Positions 43,621 to 56,000 of a stretch of 64,000 bases of DNA are shown piece by piece. The stretch spans positions 1,364,001 through 1,428,000 of the forward strand of contig NW_027184063.1 of assembly GCF_041296385.1 (NCBI RefSeq), given 5' to 3'. The stretch is from Aphelocoma coerulescens (Eukaryota > Chordata > Aves > Passeriformes > Corvidae). The stretch's first letter is position 1; every line of letters begins with the position of its first letter. Made by a program: the position numbers and the translations under genes. The notes under the pieces are model-generated. The model ran no database searches. It saw nothing but the letters and a program-made list of their open reading frames with translations, and was not told where the DNA came from.

Positions 43621-44239
43621 AATGTTGCAAAATGAATCGACGACTTAGGTGAGGAGAGACATTGCAGGCAACCGATAACGATTGATATATGCAAGCTCCG
43701 TTTATTAGCAATACAAAGGCACTTATATAGAGTATTGAATACAAGCTTATCAGTTCTTTAATTAGTTGAAACTTATAAAAGCACATTCTGACCTCTACAT
43801 AATTGGGTTAGATAAAAAGACTACATTTGGCAAGCTTCTTATTGTTTATGTTTTGTCTTGAGAGATCAAAGATCTTCCTCCCTTCTTAGGGATAGTCCAT
43901 CTTATCAGCACAGCTGCACCTCTCAAAACTCCCTTCTGGTTCCCAGGTTGGTTTCTCACACAGGGATTTGTCTCATGTAGAATTTTTCTCACACAGGCCT
44001 TTTTACTTGTACAGTTGGATTATTGATCCAATCATTCTATCAATGAGCCATGTCCCTGCTCCTCTAACCCTTCTCCAATAACCTGAAGCAATAATGAGCC
44101 CCACTGAGTGTTGTTACTGACAAAGGCTCTCCAGGGACTAATTAAAGCAGATAATTGGAGGCCACGATTGCACAAAGCTCTCAGACATTCCAAGGCAAAA
44201 GCCAAAGCCAAAGTCCTTTGGAAAACCTGCAATCCCTGG

Positions 44240-46284
44240 GAGCATTCAGGAGCCCCCCCAGGGCCATTCCTGACCAAGGCTCCCCAGGGACTCCTTCCAG
44301 CAGATCCCTGAGGCCACTGGGATGTGGGGGGGATGCTGAGGGCAGGACAAGGGGCTGACAGTGCCCAGCCTTGCTGGGGCTGTGCCCAGGAGGCCCCGGT
44401 GCCTCAGGACAAGGTGTCTCCTCACAGCCCTTGGTGGCCCAGATGCTGCTGTGCCCCAGGGTACCAAGACTTGGCTTCTCTTTGTCCCCTCCTGTCCTCC
44501 CTGCCTCCAGTTCTCTGCTCTGACTGCAGCCTGGGGACACTTTCTCAGTCATGTCCCTCACTGAGACCCATTAACAGTGTCAGGAATTTTGAGTTTGAAT
44601 CTGACTCAGAATTCTTGAGAGGTTTCTGCCAGTCCCTATCAGGGACTGATGTTCAGGGCCTCAGCACCAAGCCCTGAGAAGGTCATTACAGTCCTTGTGC
44701 TGTATCTGTGCTGCTGAGCTGGGCCGGGCTCCTGGCACACAGGCAGCACTTGGCAAGTGGCAGCGCTGCAGAGAGACAGCTCTGGCCAGGAGCAGCTCCT
44801 GGGCACAGCCCAGCAGGGCTGGGGCACTGCCTGCAGCCAGCCCAGGCACAGCACAGAGGCTCACAGGGCTTCAACTCAGCCGGGGCTGGGAGCACAGAGC
44901 AGAGCTCACTGAGGGCTCACCAGAGCAGAAATCCTCAGAGAGTTTGAAACAGTCATTGTCTGGCTGTGGGAAGAGAAGCTGCAGCTCCTGGAGGCATCTC
45001 CTGAAGCTGGCCCATCCCACAGCTTTTCAGAGCTTTGCAGAGCACTCTCAGAGTTGCTGCAGTCTGGGGGATGTGGCCCTAGGGCAGGGCTGGGTTTCCG
45101 TGCTGCAGCACCCGAGGCCCAGCACAAGGCAGCTCCTGTTGCCAGGCTCTGCTGCAGGGCTGAGCAGCCGGGGCTGCAGCCAGGGGTGGCCAGGGCTGTC
45201 CTGCAGAGCAGGGTCCTGCAGCCCAGGGCGCTGTGCTGGGGCAGGGACTCTGCTGCCTGCCAGGGGCAGCTCTCAGCCGGCCCGGGGAGCTGCTGCCAGC
45301 GCTGGGGGAGGAGCAGTGGGGGGAAGGAGCGACCCTGAGCAGGGCAGGTGCTGCTGCTGAGAGCTGCTGGCTGGGGCAGGGCTGCTCCCAGCTCCAGACC
45401 AGCCTGGGCACAGCTCCGGAGGCACTTCCCAAAAGAAGGCAAGCCAGGGATTGCTGTCAAGATCAGGAGCGTTCCTGAGCGTGTTTGGATTTCCTGCTTG
45501 GAGCAGGTTGGGAAGGTTGCGGGATGAGAGAAGCAGAACCGGAGTTGGAATCCCAGAATGACAGAACATTCTGAGTCTCTGCTATTGTCCTTGTTATTGT
45601 TATTATTATTACTCCTCTGACATTGTCACTGCTATCTGGTGCTCTCAGGGGGGCTCTGGGATCTTCAGCAGCGGAGTCAGGCTCTGCCCTTGGGATTCCT
45701 GCCAGTCAGGGCTGTCCATGGGAATGGGGTGTCCAAGCTTCCCAGTGCCCTATGGGGCTGTGGGCAAAGCAGTCCATGGGAAAGGGGAATGAGCTGAGCC
45801 TCCCTCCCAGAGATACCATCATGGGTACACCCATGGCTCTCCTCGCTGTGTCCTTCCAAGAACCTCAGAGAACCAGGAATGATGTGTGGGTAGGAAAACC
45901 TTTCCTAAAACTCACTCCTGCCATCCCTGTCCTGTGGAACTGAGAGTAAAACTGCTACCAAGCCTTTCTAGGAGGGAGTCCACTGACAAATCCTGACTCT
46001 CCAGCCTTGTCCCTCTGCCACACGGCCACAAACCCAGGGCAGCGGGGCAGGGATGGCTCCTCGAGAGCCCCCACGCTCAGGCCTGGCTGCTCCTGGCACA
46101 CTCAGACAGCACAAGTGGAGCTCAGGCAGGCAACTGGGTGAAGGTTTTCCCAGAGCAGGAACAAGGGTGGGGCAGTCCCAGCGGCACAGTCTGCAGGGAA
46201 TGGCACAGGTTTGGCTCCAAGCAGCCTGTCCTGACTTATCACTGTCCTTTCTCCATGAACAGGTGCCCATGGCCAGACACAGCA
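44240..46284 (+). other. Junction region and 5' flank of the second olfactory receptor
   Basis: The interval 44240-45168 is unique in the window, with no recognised gene. From 45169 it repeats 17109 onwards. A CATGAACAG acceptor-like site precedes the receptor exon. Confidence 0.45.
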
Positions 46285-47217
46285 ATGTCCAACAGCAGCT
46301 CCATCAGCCACTTCCTCCTGCTGCCATTGGCAGACACGCGGCAGCTGCAGCTCCTGCACTTCTGCCTCTTCCTGGGCATCTCCCTGGCTGCCCTCCTGGC
46401 CAACGGCCTCATCATCAGCGCCGGAGCCTGCGGCCAGCACCTGCACAGCCCCATGTTCTTCTTCCTGCTCAGCCTGGCCCTCACCGACCTGGGCTCCATC
46501 TGCACCACTGTCCCCAAGGCCATGCACAATTCCCTCTGGGGCACCAGGCACATCTCCTACACAGGATGTGCTGCTCAGGTGTTTCTGATTGTCTTCTTTC
46601 TTGGAACAGAGGATTTCCTCCTCACCCTCATGTGCTACGACCGCTACGTGTCCATCTGCAAAGCCCTGCACTATGGGACCCTCCTGGGCAGCAGAGCTTG
46701 TGCCCACATGGCAGCAGCTGCCTGGGCCAGTGGCTTTCTCACTGCTCTGCTGCACACGGCCAATACATTTTCTCTGCCCCTGTGCCAGGACAATGCCCTG
46801 GGCCAGTTCTTCTGTGAAATCCCACACATCCTCAGGCTCTCCTGCTCAGACACATACCTGAGGGAATTTGGGCTTCTTGCTTTTAGTACTTCTCCTTTTT
46901 TGGGTTGTTTTGTGTTCATGCTTTTCTCCTATGTGCAGTTCTTCAGGGCCGTGCTGAGGATCCCCTCTGAGCAGGGCCGGCACAAAGCCTTTTGCACGTG
47001 CCTCCCTCACCTGGCCGTGGTCTCTCTGTTTCTCAGCACTGGCACATTTGCTCACCTGAAGCCCCCCTCCATCTCGTCCCCATCCCTGGATGTGGTGGTG
47101 TCAGTTCTGAACTCGGTGGTGCCTCCAGCCCTGAACCCCCTCATCTACAGCCTGAGGAGCCAGGAGCTCAAGGATGCCCTGAGGAAAATGATGACTATAT
47201 CTTTTCAGAAGCAATAA
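46285..47217 (+). CDS. Olfactory receptor, OR14-type, intact
   Basis: This is a single-exon frame of 310 residues, the usual receptor length. Seven membrane segments are visible, with MSNSSS at the start, PMFFFLLSLALTDL, the third-segment motif CYDRYVSICKALHYG, KAFCTCLPHLAVV and NPLIYSLRS. Two extracellular-loop cysteine sets are present. The product is a G-protein-coupled odorant receptor in olfactory neurons, of the OR14 clade by pattern. It differs from 18625-19539 by retaining HYGTLL in the second intracellular loop and by several substitutions. AATAAA overlaps the stop region. The start follows receptor similarity and is the first ATG after an acceptor-like site. Confidence 0.9.
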   Translation: MSNSSSISHFLLLPLADTRQLQLLHFCLFLGISLAALLANGLIISAGACGQHLHSPMFFFLLSLALTDLGSICTTVPKAMHNSLWGTRHISYTGCAAQVFLIVFFLGTEDFLLTLMCYDRYVSICKALHYGTLLGSRACAHMAAAAWASGFLTALLHTANTFSLPLCQDNALGQFFCEIPHILRLSCSDTYLREFGLLAFSTSPFLGCFVFMLFSYVQFFRAVLRIPSEQGRHKAFCTCLPHLAVVSLFLSTGTFAHLKPPSISSPSLDVVVSVLNSVVPPALNPLIYSLRSQELKDALRKMMTISFQKQ

Positions 47218-47608
47218 ACTCTCTCTTTTCTGCTCCAGAACCTTCAGAATGTAACTCTTTACAATCTCAGGGGGTTTTTTCTATTTGTCCATTTTTTCAT
47301 TGGTGCCTTCTTTTCTTCTTTTTCTAGTGTTATGCTGTTTTTTATAAAATCCTGTAGTACTGCTCTTAGCATTTCTAGATGAACGTCTGCCTTTCTTTGG
47401 AAACACAAAGACTTTCAGGAGGCTTCTTCCCAGTGCATTTGAATCAAAAGGAGTGTCTGCCCTGACTTGTGTGTCCAAGGTTTGTTCCTCAGCCCTTCTC
47501 TGGCTCTGCAGGGGCAGTGCCTGTGGGCACAGCTGGAGGGAAGAGACTCCCAGCACAGCAGCACAGCCAGGGACAATGGCCGGGCCTCTTCCCACCTCTG
47601 CTCTTCCC

Positions 47609-48843
47609 AGCCCATGGAACCCAGAGTCAATTGTGACAAAGTGGGGCCTCTTCAGACAGAGGTGGTGTGGAAACAGTGCCACCACTCATGGAACCCAGTG
47701 TCCATTGTGACACAGTGGGGTTTCATGGAACCCAGAACATCTGTGGGATGCAATGGAATCTCATGGAATCAAGGGCCAATTGTTATAGAGTGAGGCCTCA
47801 TGGAACACAATGGCCACAGAAACATTGCCAGGCCTAGTAGAAAGAAGGCGCCATTGTGGCACAGCAAGGCTTCATGGGACCTAGGAGAGCACAGGGTCAC
47901 AATGGAGTCTCATGGAACCAGTGGTCAATTGTGACATGGCAGGGTCTCATGGAACCCAGATTCCACTGGGACATTGCCAAGGCTGGTGCAATCAAGGGTC
48001 CACTGTGACACAGAAAGGCCCCGTGGCACCCAGGAGACCAGTGTGGGGCAATGGATTCTCATGCAACCAAGGTGCCATTGGAACAAGCGCGGCCTGAGGG
48101 ACAGCCAGTGCCACTGGGACAACTCCAGCCTTTGAGGAAGCAAGTGTCCATGGTGACACAGCACAGCCTGATGAATCAAAGGAGAGCACCGTGACGCCAT
48201 GGAATCTTGGGGAACCAAGTGTCCATTGTAAAGACAGTGGGGCCTCAATGAAGCCAGGAGACCATTGTGACGCAATAGAACCTCCGGGAAGCAAGTCTCA
48301 GTTGTTCCAAAGAGGGGCTGCATGGAAACCAGGAGACCATTGGAACACTGTGGAAACCGAAGGAAGCAAATGTCCACTGTTTGATGTTGTGGCCTCACAG
48401 AGCACTGGAAGCCATTGACACACAATGGAAAAACATGGAACTACGGCTCCCTAGTGGCAGAGGAGGGCCTCATGGAACCAAGGAGACTTCTGTGATGCAA
48501 CGGAATCTCAAGGAACCAAGGGTCAATTGTCAACACATCAGCCTCTCCTGAAACTAAGGAGAACATTGTGATGCAGTGAAATCTCATGGAACCAAGTGTC
48601 AATTGTGAACACAGCAGCGCCTCATGGAAGCCAGGTGCAACTGGGACCGTGGCATGGCTTGTGGAAGCAAGGGGCCGCTGTGACACAGTGGGGCCTCTTG
48701 GAACCCAGGAAACCACTGGGGGCAATGGAATCTCATGGAACCAAGGCTCTATTGTGACACAGTGGGGCCTCTTGGAACCCAGGAGAACATTGTCACACAG
48801 AAATATCTCATGGAACTAAGTGTAAACTCTCAGCACAGCAGGA
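47609..48843 (+). repeat. Expanded 37-38 bp minisatellite array
   Basis: About 32 degenerate units read CATGGAACCAAGGGTCAATTG followed by TGACACAGTGGGGCC. The matching place in unit 1 (19930-20160) is only about 230 bp. This is the largest array in the window. Confidence 0.75.
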
Positions 48844-49145
48844 TGTCACAGTCCAATCATGAAAGGAATTAGAAATGCCTCTGCCCAAATTAAGGTGCAA
48901 ACAAGACCAAGACCAAAGTCAATAGTATGGGCTTTATTTAATAGCAAATATGAGAGAGAGAGAGAGAGAGAGACAGAAGAGAAAGATAGAAAAGAGGTTG
49001 GGGGGGCAGAGAGTGAGAGAGACAGATGAAAGAAAATACACCACTCCACGGATCCCACTGGGATCCCAATGATGCTCTCCAGCTGGTCTTTTCGGTGGTA
49101 AGAGTCCCCCTAAAAGCACAGAATCCAATGGATTAATATATGCTC
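48844..49145 (-). mobile_element. Probable LTR remnant, minus orientation, with GA microsatellite
   Basis: TGTCACAGTCC starts the block. On the minus strand AATAAAGCCC lies near 48935. A (GA)n run occupies 48952-48973. Absent from unit 1. No target duplication was confirmed, so the LTR call is tentative. Confidence 0.4.
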
Positions 49146-49164
49146 AGGGCAGGTGGGAATGCCC

Positions 49165-49815
49165 AGGTACCTCCCCTGGGGGAGGGCACTTGGACACTGT
49201 CTCTTGCAGCAGACTCTGGGTCTGCTGCATCACTTTGCATCATGTGCAGTCCTGTGGAGCAAGGCCTCAGGAATAAATTTTGGGAGCACTTTGGGAGGTC
49301 TTTGATGGATTATGACACCCCCTCAGCTGCCTCTCATGTGAATGTCCCATGGATATGGCCTATCCAGTGTTGGAGGTTTCCCAGCTGGGCCAGTTTGTGT
49401 AAGGGAGGATGGGTGTTCAGTGCCTCTGACCAGAGGTAGCACCACAGACCTGAAACATCCTCGTCCCCCCTCAGTGGCAGGGGAGTCTGTGTAAACCTGT
49501 GTAAGCCCTCTGTGGACTGTGGTCTCCTCCACCCCAAACCCAGCCAGCCATGATTTTGTGCTCTTTGGTTTTCTTGTGGATGCATTCTTTTCCCTCAGCC
49601 TTGATTACTTCTGCCTAGAACCTGAGATGATTGCACAGTAGTGTCCCCTTTCTCTTAGCTCTGTGACTGAACTCCCAGTCCAAAGTGCCAGTCAGGCATC
49701 TTCAAGGAGGGCTGGGCTTCTGTGGCTGTAGCTCCTTGTTACAGTTTTTGCTAGAATGGGCAAAACTCCTTCATAACAATGTTTAAGGCATGAACCATTT
49801 CAGTCCCTGACAGCT
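49165..49815. other. Non-coding spacer, copy of 20160-20810
   Basis: Nearly identical to the unit 1 spacer at an offset of 29005. No gene was seen. Confidence 0.45.
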
Positions 49816-50084
49816 TTATGCCTTGGCTCCATGAGGTTCCATAACCTCACTATGGACTCAGTCTCAAGCTGCATTAGGCCCTGCTCTGTCCCACTGGATG
49901 CTTAATTCCATGAGGTTCCATTTGGTGGCTGTGGTCTCCTGGTTCCATGAGGCTCCACTGTGGCATGTTGGAGCCTTGGTCCAGAAGATTCCATAGAGTC
50001 ACAATGGATTCCTGTGTTCACATAGGCCCCACGGTATCACATCAGAGCCTTGGTTCCATGAGTGGCAGAACCCACATTTTGGCA
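49815..50084 (-). repeat. 37-38 bp minisatellite, inverse array, copy 2
   Basis: Counterpart of 20810-21079. Confidence 0.6.
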
Positions 50085-51413
50085 TGCTCTAACCATATCT
50101 GCTATGTCGCAAGTGTGCGGGTTACGAACAGCAAGCAATGCTTTTCTGCAGTCTTCATTTGCATTTACAAAGCAAGCTGCTGCAACAAAAAAGCTCTGGC
50201 CTCATCCTTACCGGCTCTCCGGCAGAGTGCGGCTTGCAGTCTGTCCAGGAACTGTACAAATGACTCCGCCAGACCCTGTAAGATCTTAGCAAAAGACACA
50301 TTAGAATCAATACCCGTCCCCGAGAGTCGCCGTAGGGCTTGCCGGGCTAGGTGGGTGATGATATCATAGACGTCACACAGATAGCCTGTCTGCGCTGTAG
50401 GGACTGCGTACGGACCCTCTCCGGTCAGCTGTGCGGCAACGATGGGTGGATTTCTGTCTCGCAGCACTTCCGCCTGGGTAGTACACAGCTCACGGTAGTC
50501 GGTGAGCCAGCCTGCAAACTGCGCCAATGTCAAAATCATTCTCATTATGCTTTTGCAGTCATTAGGTACGAGGACGTACACGGTACTTATGGACTCCAGG
50601 TAAGTTAGGACATCACAGAAGGATACGCCGCTTTCCTTTACTAGCATCCTCAGTTCTTTGATTATAATCTAGTTCCCTGTAGGCCGGGCGTTGCTTCGGC
50701 GCATATATAACCGGACAGGCAGTAACGACCGCCAGGTCGTTCTCCTCCATCGCGGCTTCCCTACACTTCCGCCAGTGCTGGGTTACAATGTCATCATTCT
50801 GGGCAGGAAGGGAGTCCGATGCTTGCTTGCGGTCTGGGACTTCCGTGCCAAGGGGGCCAACTGTGTAGGGATTTTTTTTATCATGTAAATCAATCCCGTA
50901 GGGGATGGGAGAATCTCGGGGTAGCCGGATGCATTGGATACAGGTTCTGGTGGCACTGAGGGCTCAGGGGAATCAGCTTCTGAAGCCGCGTAATGGCCAA
51001 CATCCATTCGACTTCACTTAAAGACCGCCATGATCGTTCCCCATGTAGCGAGGTGCCTGCAAGCTTTGGCATCGCTGTCCCTGGCGATATCAAAAAGTCT
51101 CTGCCCTACCACTTGCCAGGCTTCTGATTGAAGGGGCCCACTGAAGGGAAAATCTCTAACCTGATCGGACAACCAGTCCAGCAGGGTGCTTAATTTCACA
51201 TCAGCAATATCAGTAGTTTGCCGATGTAAGAGCCGCCATACAGGTCCAATCTCCTTCTTTTTTCCAGGGATATTCACTCAACCGACTCTCTTCTCACTCG
51301 CAGCTGCCTCTCACCCTTCACCCAACTTCCAACCGCCCAGCCCGCAGCGGGGCCTTTCCCACAGGGCCTTCTGCTGAGCATAAGCTTCAATCACTTTAAC
51401 AAATGTAATCCCA
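50085..51413 (-). pseudogene. gag: Retroviral gag fragment in the minisatellite, copy 2
   Basis: This is the fuller copy of 21080-22262. It keeps 146 bp more at the low-coordinate end, covering sequence after the major homology region (ILQGLAESFVQFLDRL) and into the capsid C-terminal domain. A frameshift and stop lie in that part (near 50165). Matrix-like sequence is at 51277-51014. No LTR or pol is attached. Confidence 0.7.
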
Positions 51414-52056
51414 TATTCCACAACTGTGGTCTCTTGGGTTCCATGAGGCTCCGTTGAGTCACAGTAGAGCCCTGGTTCCATTGGGTTCCAGAACTCCACT
51501 GTGGTCTCTTTTATTCCAACAGGCCTCACTGTGTCAAATCAGAGCCTTGCTTCCATGAGGTTCCAAGACCTCACTGTGGTCTCCTGAGCTGCGTTATGCC
51601 CTGCTGAAACATATTGGAGGCTTGGTTCCATGGGATTCCACAGCCTCAGAATGGTCTCCTGTGTTCGTGAGGCCCTGGTTCGTTGCTATATAGCCTTGGT
51701 TCCAGGACTTTCCATAACCTCACTATGGACTATTGGGTTCCATGAGGACCCGCTGTGTCCCACCACAGCCTTGGTTCCGTGAGGTTCTATACAGTGGTTA
51801 TGGTATCCTGGGTTCCGTGAGGCCACACTGTGTCATTTTAAGGCTTTTTTCCATGAGGTTCCAGAACCTCACTGTGGTCTCCTGAGCTGCATTAGGCCCT
51901 GGTGTGTCATAGTGGAGCCATGGTTGCATGAGGTTCCATAACCTTTCTCTGGTCCCTTGGGTTCCATGAGGCTCCTCTGTGTCACACTGGACCCTTGGAT
52001 CAATGGGGCTCCATACCCTCACTATGGTCTCCTGTGTTCCATCAGGCCCCACTAGG
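51414..52056 (-). repeat. 37-38 bp minisatellite, inverse array, copy 2
   Basis: Counterpart of 22263-22905 with very few differences. Confidence 0.65.
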
Positions 52057-52100
52057 AGACATTCTGAGTCACCCTGTCCCCCACAGGTGCCCCCACAGGC

Positions 52101-53051
52101 TCAGGTGGGGGAAGGGAAGGGCACCACGAGCATGGTGCGACGGCCAGGGTAATCCCAGAGGCCCATGCAGCCAGGTACCCATCTGTCCACAAACCCTCCT
52201 GTGCCCCCCACTCCACAACCCACGTGGGCTATTCCAAGGTACCCCCCACTCTGACATCCCTTCCACCCTGTCCAGATGTCCCTGACACCTGCAGCCATGT
52301 GTGGGAGGGAGCAGAGGCACATGGAGCTGGGAACATGGCCATCGTGGCACAGCGACCTCATCCACCCCGTTCCCCACCTCTGTGTGTCCTCTGAGCCCCT
52401 GGGGATCTCCAGTCCATGGACCTCCTCAGCCTCCTGGGGTCCACAACCATCCCTAGAGGTCCCTGTCCCCCTGGAGGTCCCCAGCCCCTGTAGGTCCCCA
52501 CCCATACCAGCACCAGCCATGTGGGTTCCATTGCACGCGCTCCAGGGTGACATCTCCTGCCACCCTGAGAGCCCTGCCCGAGGACAGGATGTTTCCACTT
52601 TCCACGGCGATTTCTGTTGGTTCACCGTGATTTGCAGGGACATGGGGATGGCAGGGACAGAGGGGACAGCAGGGACATCAGGGACAGTGGGGACACCGAT
52701 GCCCCCAGAAGCACAGCTGTGCCTGCCATGGGGAGCTGAGCTGCCACTGCTGGGGGTCTCACCTTGTACTGGCCCTCGTGGGGCTCGATCAAAATGTGCA
52801 ACTCTCTCTCCTTCCATCTGAAGTGACAGTCCCCAGTCTTCTCCTCTTGTCCCCAGGGTCATGCAAGTGGCATCCAGCCCCTCGGTGACACGAAATGACA
52901 GCTGGAGGAGTTGTTGTGACACACGGCAGAGCAGAGACACCCAGAACCTGCAGCAACAGCACCCATGGGTGGGGGGTTCCAGCACCCCCACAGGCCACGG
53001 AGGGGCCCCCAATGCACCCCCACACCACAGGGGTCGGGGAACCTCGGACAC
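52101..53051 (-). other. Unrecognised 316-codon open frame, copy 2
   Basis: Counterpart of 22950-23900 with one residue change. No domain was recognised. Confidence 0.2.
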
Positions 53052-56000
53052 AACCCCCCAGCCTGGGCACAGCCCAGCCCAGCCCCTCTCCTCCCACCCA
53101 CTGAGTCCTGTCCCCTCCTGGGACCCTCACAGTGCCCAGTTTTAGGACACCCCATGGTCTTCCTGCCCCTGTCCCCAATGAATCTTTGCCCATTCCCCAG
53201 AGCCCCTGAGCAGCTTTGGGGTGATGGCTGGGGACAGAGACAGAGTGGAAACGGTGGCCGAGAGGTCACGGCAGCCCCCCACACACATTCCCTTGGCCAG
53301 GTACAGCTCTCCCAACCCCCTATGGCCCCTCAGCTCCAGACAGCAACCACCATCTATGGAGCTCCTCCTCAGTGCCATGGAGAGTCTCAAGGCCACCCCC
53401 AGCCCCACAGGGTACACCCTTGTCCCCATCAGATCCAACACCACCTCCAAAGTGACCGCTCCTGGGCACAGAGAGGGCTGTGCTGCCCTGCAGCTCCCTG
53501 CAAACCACAGTGGTGCCTTCGAGGCCACAACCCGAGTCTCAGACAGTTTCCCACTCTTTATGTCTGGAGCTGACCAAGAAATGCCCCATGGTGGGGTGCC
53601 CCTTTCCTGCAGTCACCGCAACGGCAAACTGAGCCCTCGCTGAGGCTTTCCCCAGGAGAAGCAGCATTTGTTCCCCCACAGGGCAGCCTGTTCTTTTGGG
53701 GGGCAGTGGGCACAGGGGCAACAGCAGCCCCGAAGGAAGCGGGATTGCCTGCGGAACAGCCTGACGCCAAACAGACTTCAGTGTCACAAAGGCAGAGGAG
53801 AGGGGGTCCCTGGGAGGCAAAGCCCAGCAGATCTGATTTTCCTGGCAGGTTTCATCTGGGAACAGTCCTTGGATACACAGAAATTTGGAAAAGGAATCTC
53901 AATTTTGGCCATGGGCACCTGGAGGAGAAGGACGGATCTGTTCCATAGGAAGGAAAGCACGGAGCCCCAGAGCTCCAGGGGCAGATGAGAAGCGACTCTC
54001 AACATTCCAAGATCAGCTGGAGCTGTCAGGTGGCCACCAGGAGGCCAAGCCAGCCAGAGCTGTTCCAGGTTCCCTTGCTTCCACGGGGCACCTCAGTGTC
54101 ACAAAAATGTCCTTGGCTCCACGGGGCCCAGCAGTGTCACAATGGACCCTGTGATTCCATGAAGACCTACAGGAGCACAATGGTCTCCTTGGATCCATGG
54201 GGCCTCTCAGAATCACACTGGCCCCTTGCTTCCATGGGGCCCAGCAGTGCCCCGATGATCCCCTTGGATCCAATTCCAAAATTGTAGGGCTCCTAAGCAA
54301 AAATGCAGGAAAGGGAGGAACAGGTCTTTACTATAAAATACAGAGAGAGCACAACAGAACAAACAACACCACGGGAACAGAAGTTTCCCACCTGCCAAGC
54401 ACAAACCATCATGGGATACTGCATCCCTGACTCAGCCCCAAGACTGTCCTGAAAACCAGCCCTGGCTGGGGGAGGCCCCAGCCCCCAGACCCATTTGCTG
54501 AGGCCAGGTTTGCACCCCCATCCCCCAACCAAGGGGGCAGGAGGAGAGTTTGGGGGATGTGAGGTACACCCTGCCCAGGGGGAGTGAACACCACCCCCCT
54601 TACCCAGACTGGCTCCGCTGTGAAACCCCCACCCCGGGAAGGCCACACACACAGGGGACAGTGTCACACTCGCCCCTCCCCAGGGGAGGTCTCTGTCCCT
54701 GTCACTCCCTTGATCTCCCCCCTTTTCTCTTTCACAGGCTGGGGACGTTTGCCAAATATGAGAATCATTTTTTTCTTTATCCCTGTCACCTCTGTGACAG
54801 CTACACAGAGTTTATCCTTCCTTTAAATCATCTGTATTGGGCCGAACTTTCACTTTTCTTTTACAGGAACCTGCCAGCAGCTGAGCTGGAGCTGTGCGGG
54901 AACCGCTGGACCTTTGAATTGCCACCATAACTGCTTGTGCTGTTGGTTCATTCATGGTTGGAGTTTGTTTGCGTTTTCATCACAAGTGACTTGTGGGAAG
55001 AGCAAACATTCCTCCAAGCATTTTCGGTAAAGTTTGATTTCTACCAAGTTTATTTTGTCCAGTGCCCAGGGGATGCTCAAGGGTTCTCTGTGCCACTCTC
55101 CCTGGGGGATGCTGGGGAGGGGCTTGGTGGGGTTGTCCCTGTCCCTCTCACTCCAGGGCATTCCCAAGGCAGTGTCCCTGTCCCTTTCAGCCTTGGGGAT
55201 GCTCGGGCATCTCCATCCCTCTTGCCCCAGGGAATGCTTTTGCGGGACTGGGGACCAAGGGCTCTGTGTCCCTCACACTGCTGAGTGTGCTCAGGTGCTC
55301 TCTGACCTTCTCATACCTGGGGAGGCCGGGGGAGTCTCTGTCCTTCTCACCCCTGGGGTGACCCAGCCCAAGCACCATTGGGGTGAGAGCGACACAGACA
55401 CCCCCAAACCCACACAAGCACCTCCCAAAAATCTCAAGGGGAGAAGGACAGAGACCCCCACCAGGCACTGAGTGGGGTGAGAGGGACAGAGACCATCCCC
55501 AGTCCTGAATCATTTCCAGACAAGAGAGGCTTGGAGATCGCCCCGGGACTCCCCAGGTAGGAGAGGGACAGAGAAACTAAATTTGGGGGGCAGCTGGGTG
55601 GTCCAAGATCCGGGTGCTGCCACGCTGCTCCTGCATTCCACATGAGCATTCCAGGAAGGCAGCCCTGAATGTGACCCTTGGGGGTCTGGGATCAGCCTTC
55701 ATATCCCTGGGGGAGCAGAGACAGAGAGGACGAGACACTTTCCCCCTCTTATTCCTGTGGAAGGGTGAACCCCAGCTGCCCTTTTCTTCTGCTGCCTCCT
55801 CATCTCCTCGGCAGAGGATGTCAAACTCCCCAGGAGCAGGAAGAAGCCCATTCCGGGTTTCCTTGTGTCTGCAGCCTGGAACATCCACTCCCATCAGAGC
55901 ACTTTGTGAAAGCCCTGCTGAATGACAGCAGGAGGAGGTTTGTGAGAAAGGCAGGAAATTGTATTTTGATAGGAAATCACAATTCCAAATTCTTTCTTTC

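Larger units (their letters stand above)
40993..44081 (-). mobile_element. Recent pol-less endogenous retrovirus
   Basis: Two LTRs (40993-41450, 458 bp; 43623-44081, 459 bp) differ at only a handful of positions. A 5-bp target duplication CCTGA (40988-40992 and 44082-44086) flanks them. The primer site next to the 5' LTR reads TGGCGCCCGAGCAGAGAC (minus strand), a lysine-tRNA type. A purine tract AAAAAAGGGGAAT lies next to the 3' LTR. The 2.17-kb interior holds leader, gag pieces, an AT-rich minisatellite (41870-42245) and an env-like tail, with no reverse transcriptase or integrase. It would depend on a helper. Insertion is recent by LTR similarity. Confidence 0.85.
40768..44240 (+). repeat. 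152-bp tandem repeat interrupted by an ERV
   Basis: Units start GATTGCACAAA at 40768, 40920 and 44166. Subtracting the 3094 bp of inserted ERV plus target duplication gives the same 152-bp period for the third unit. The first unit keeps the empty site CACCCTGAAGC. Confidence 0.8.
17109..45168 (+). repeat. First unit of a tandem direct segmental duplication (about 28 kb)
   Basis: The shared sequence starts CCGGGGCTGCAGCC at 17109 and again at 45169. Offsets to the second unit are 28060, 27660, 27678, 29005 and finally a constant 29151 from about 21230 to 34849. The offset changes mark indels: a 400-bp loss in unit 2, an 18-bp loss in the first receptor, 1.3 kb extra in unit 2, and a 146-bp loss in unit 1. 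Sequence between indels is nearly identical. Confidence 0.9.

Noticed and set aside
47609..48843. Regularly spaced repeats that could suggest a CRISPR array
   Set aside because: Units are contiguous and degenerate with no unique spacers, no cas genes are present and the genome is avian. It is a minisatellite.
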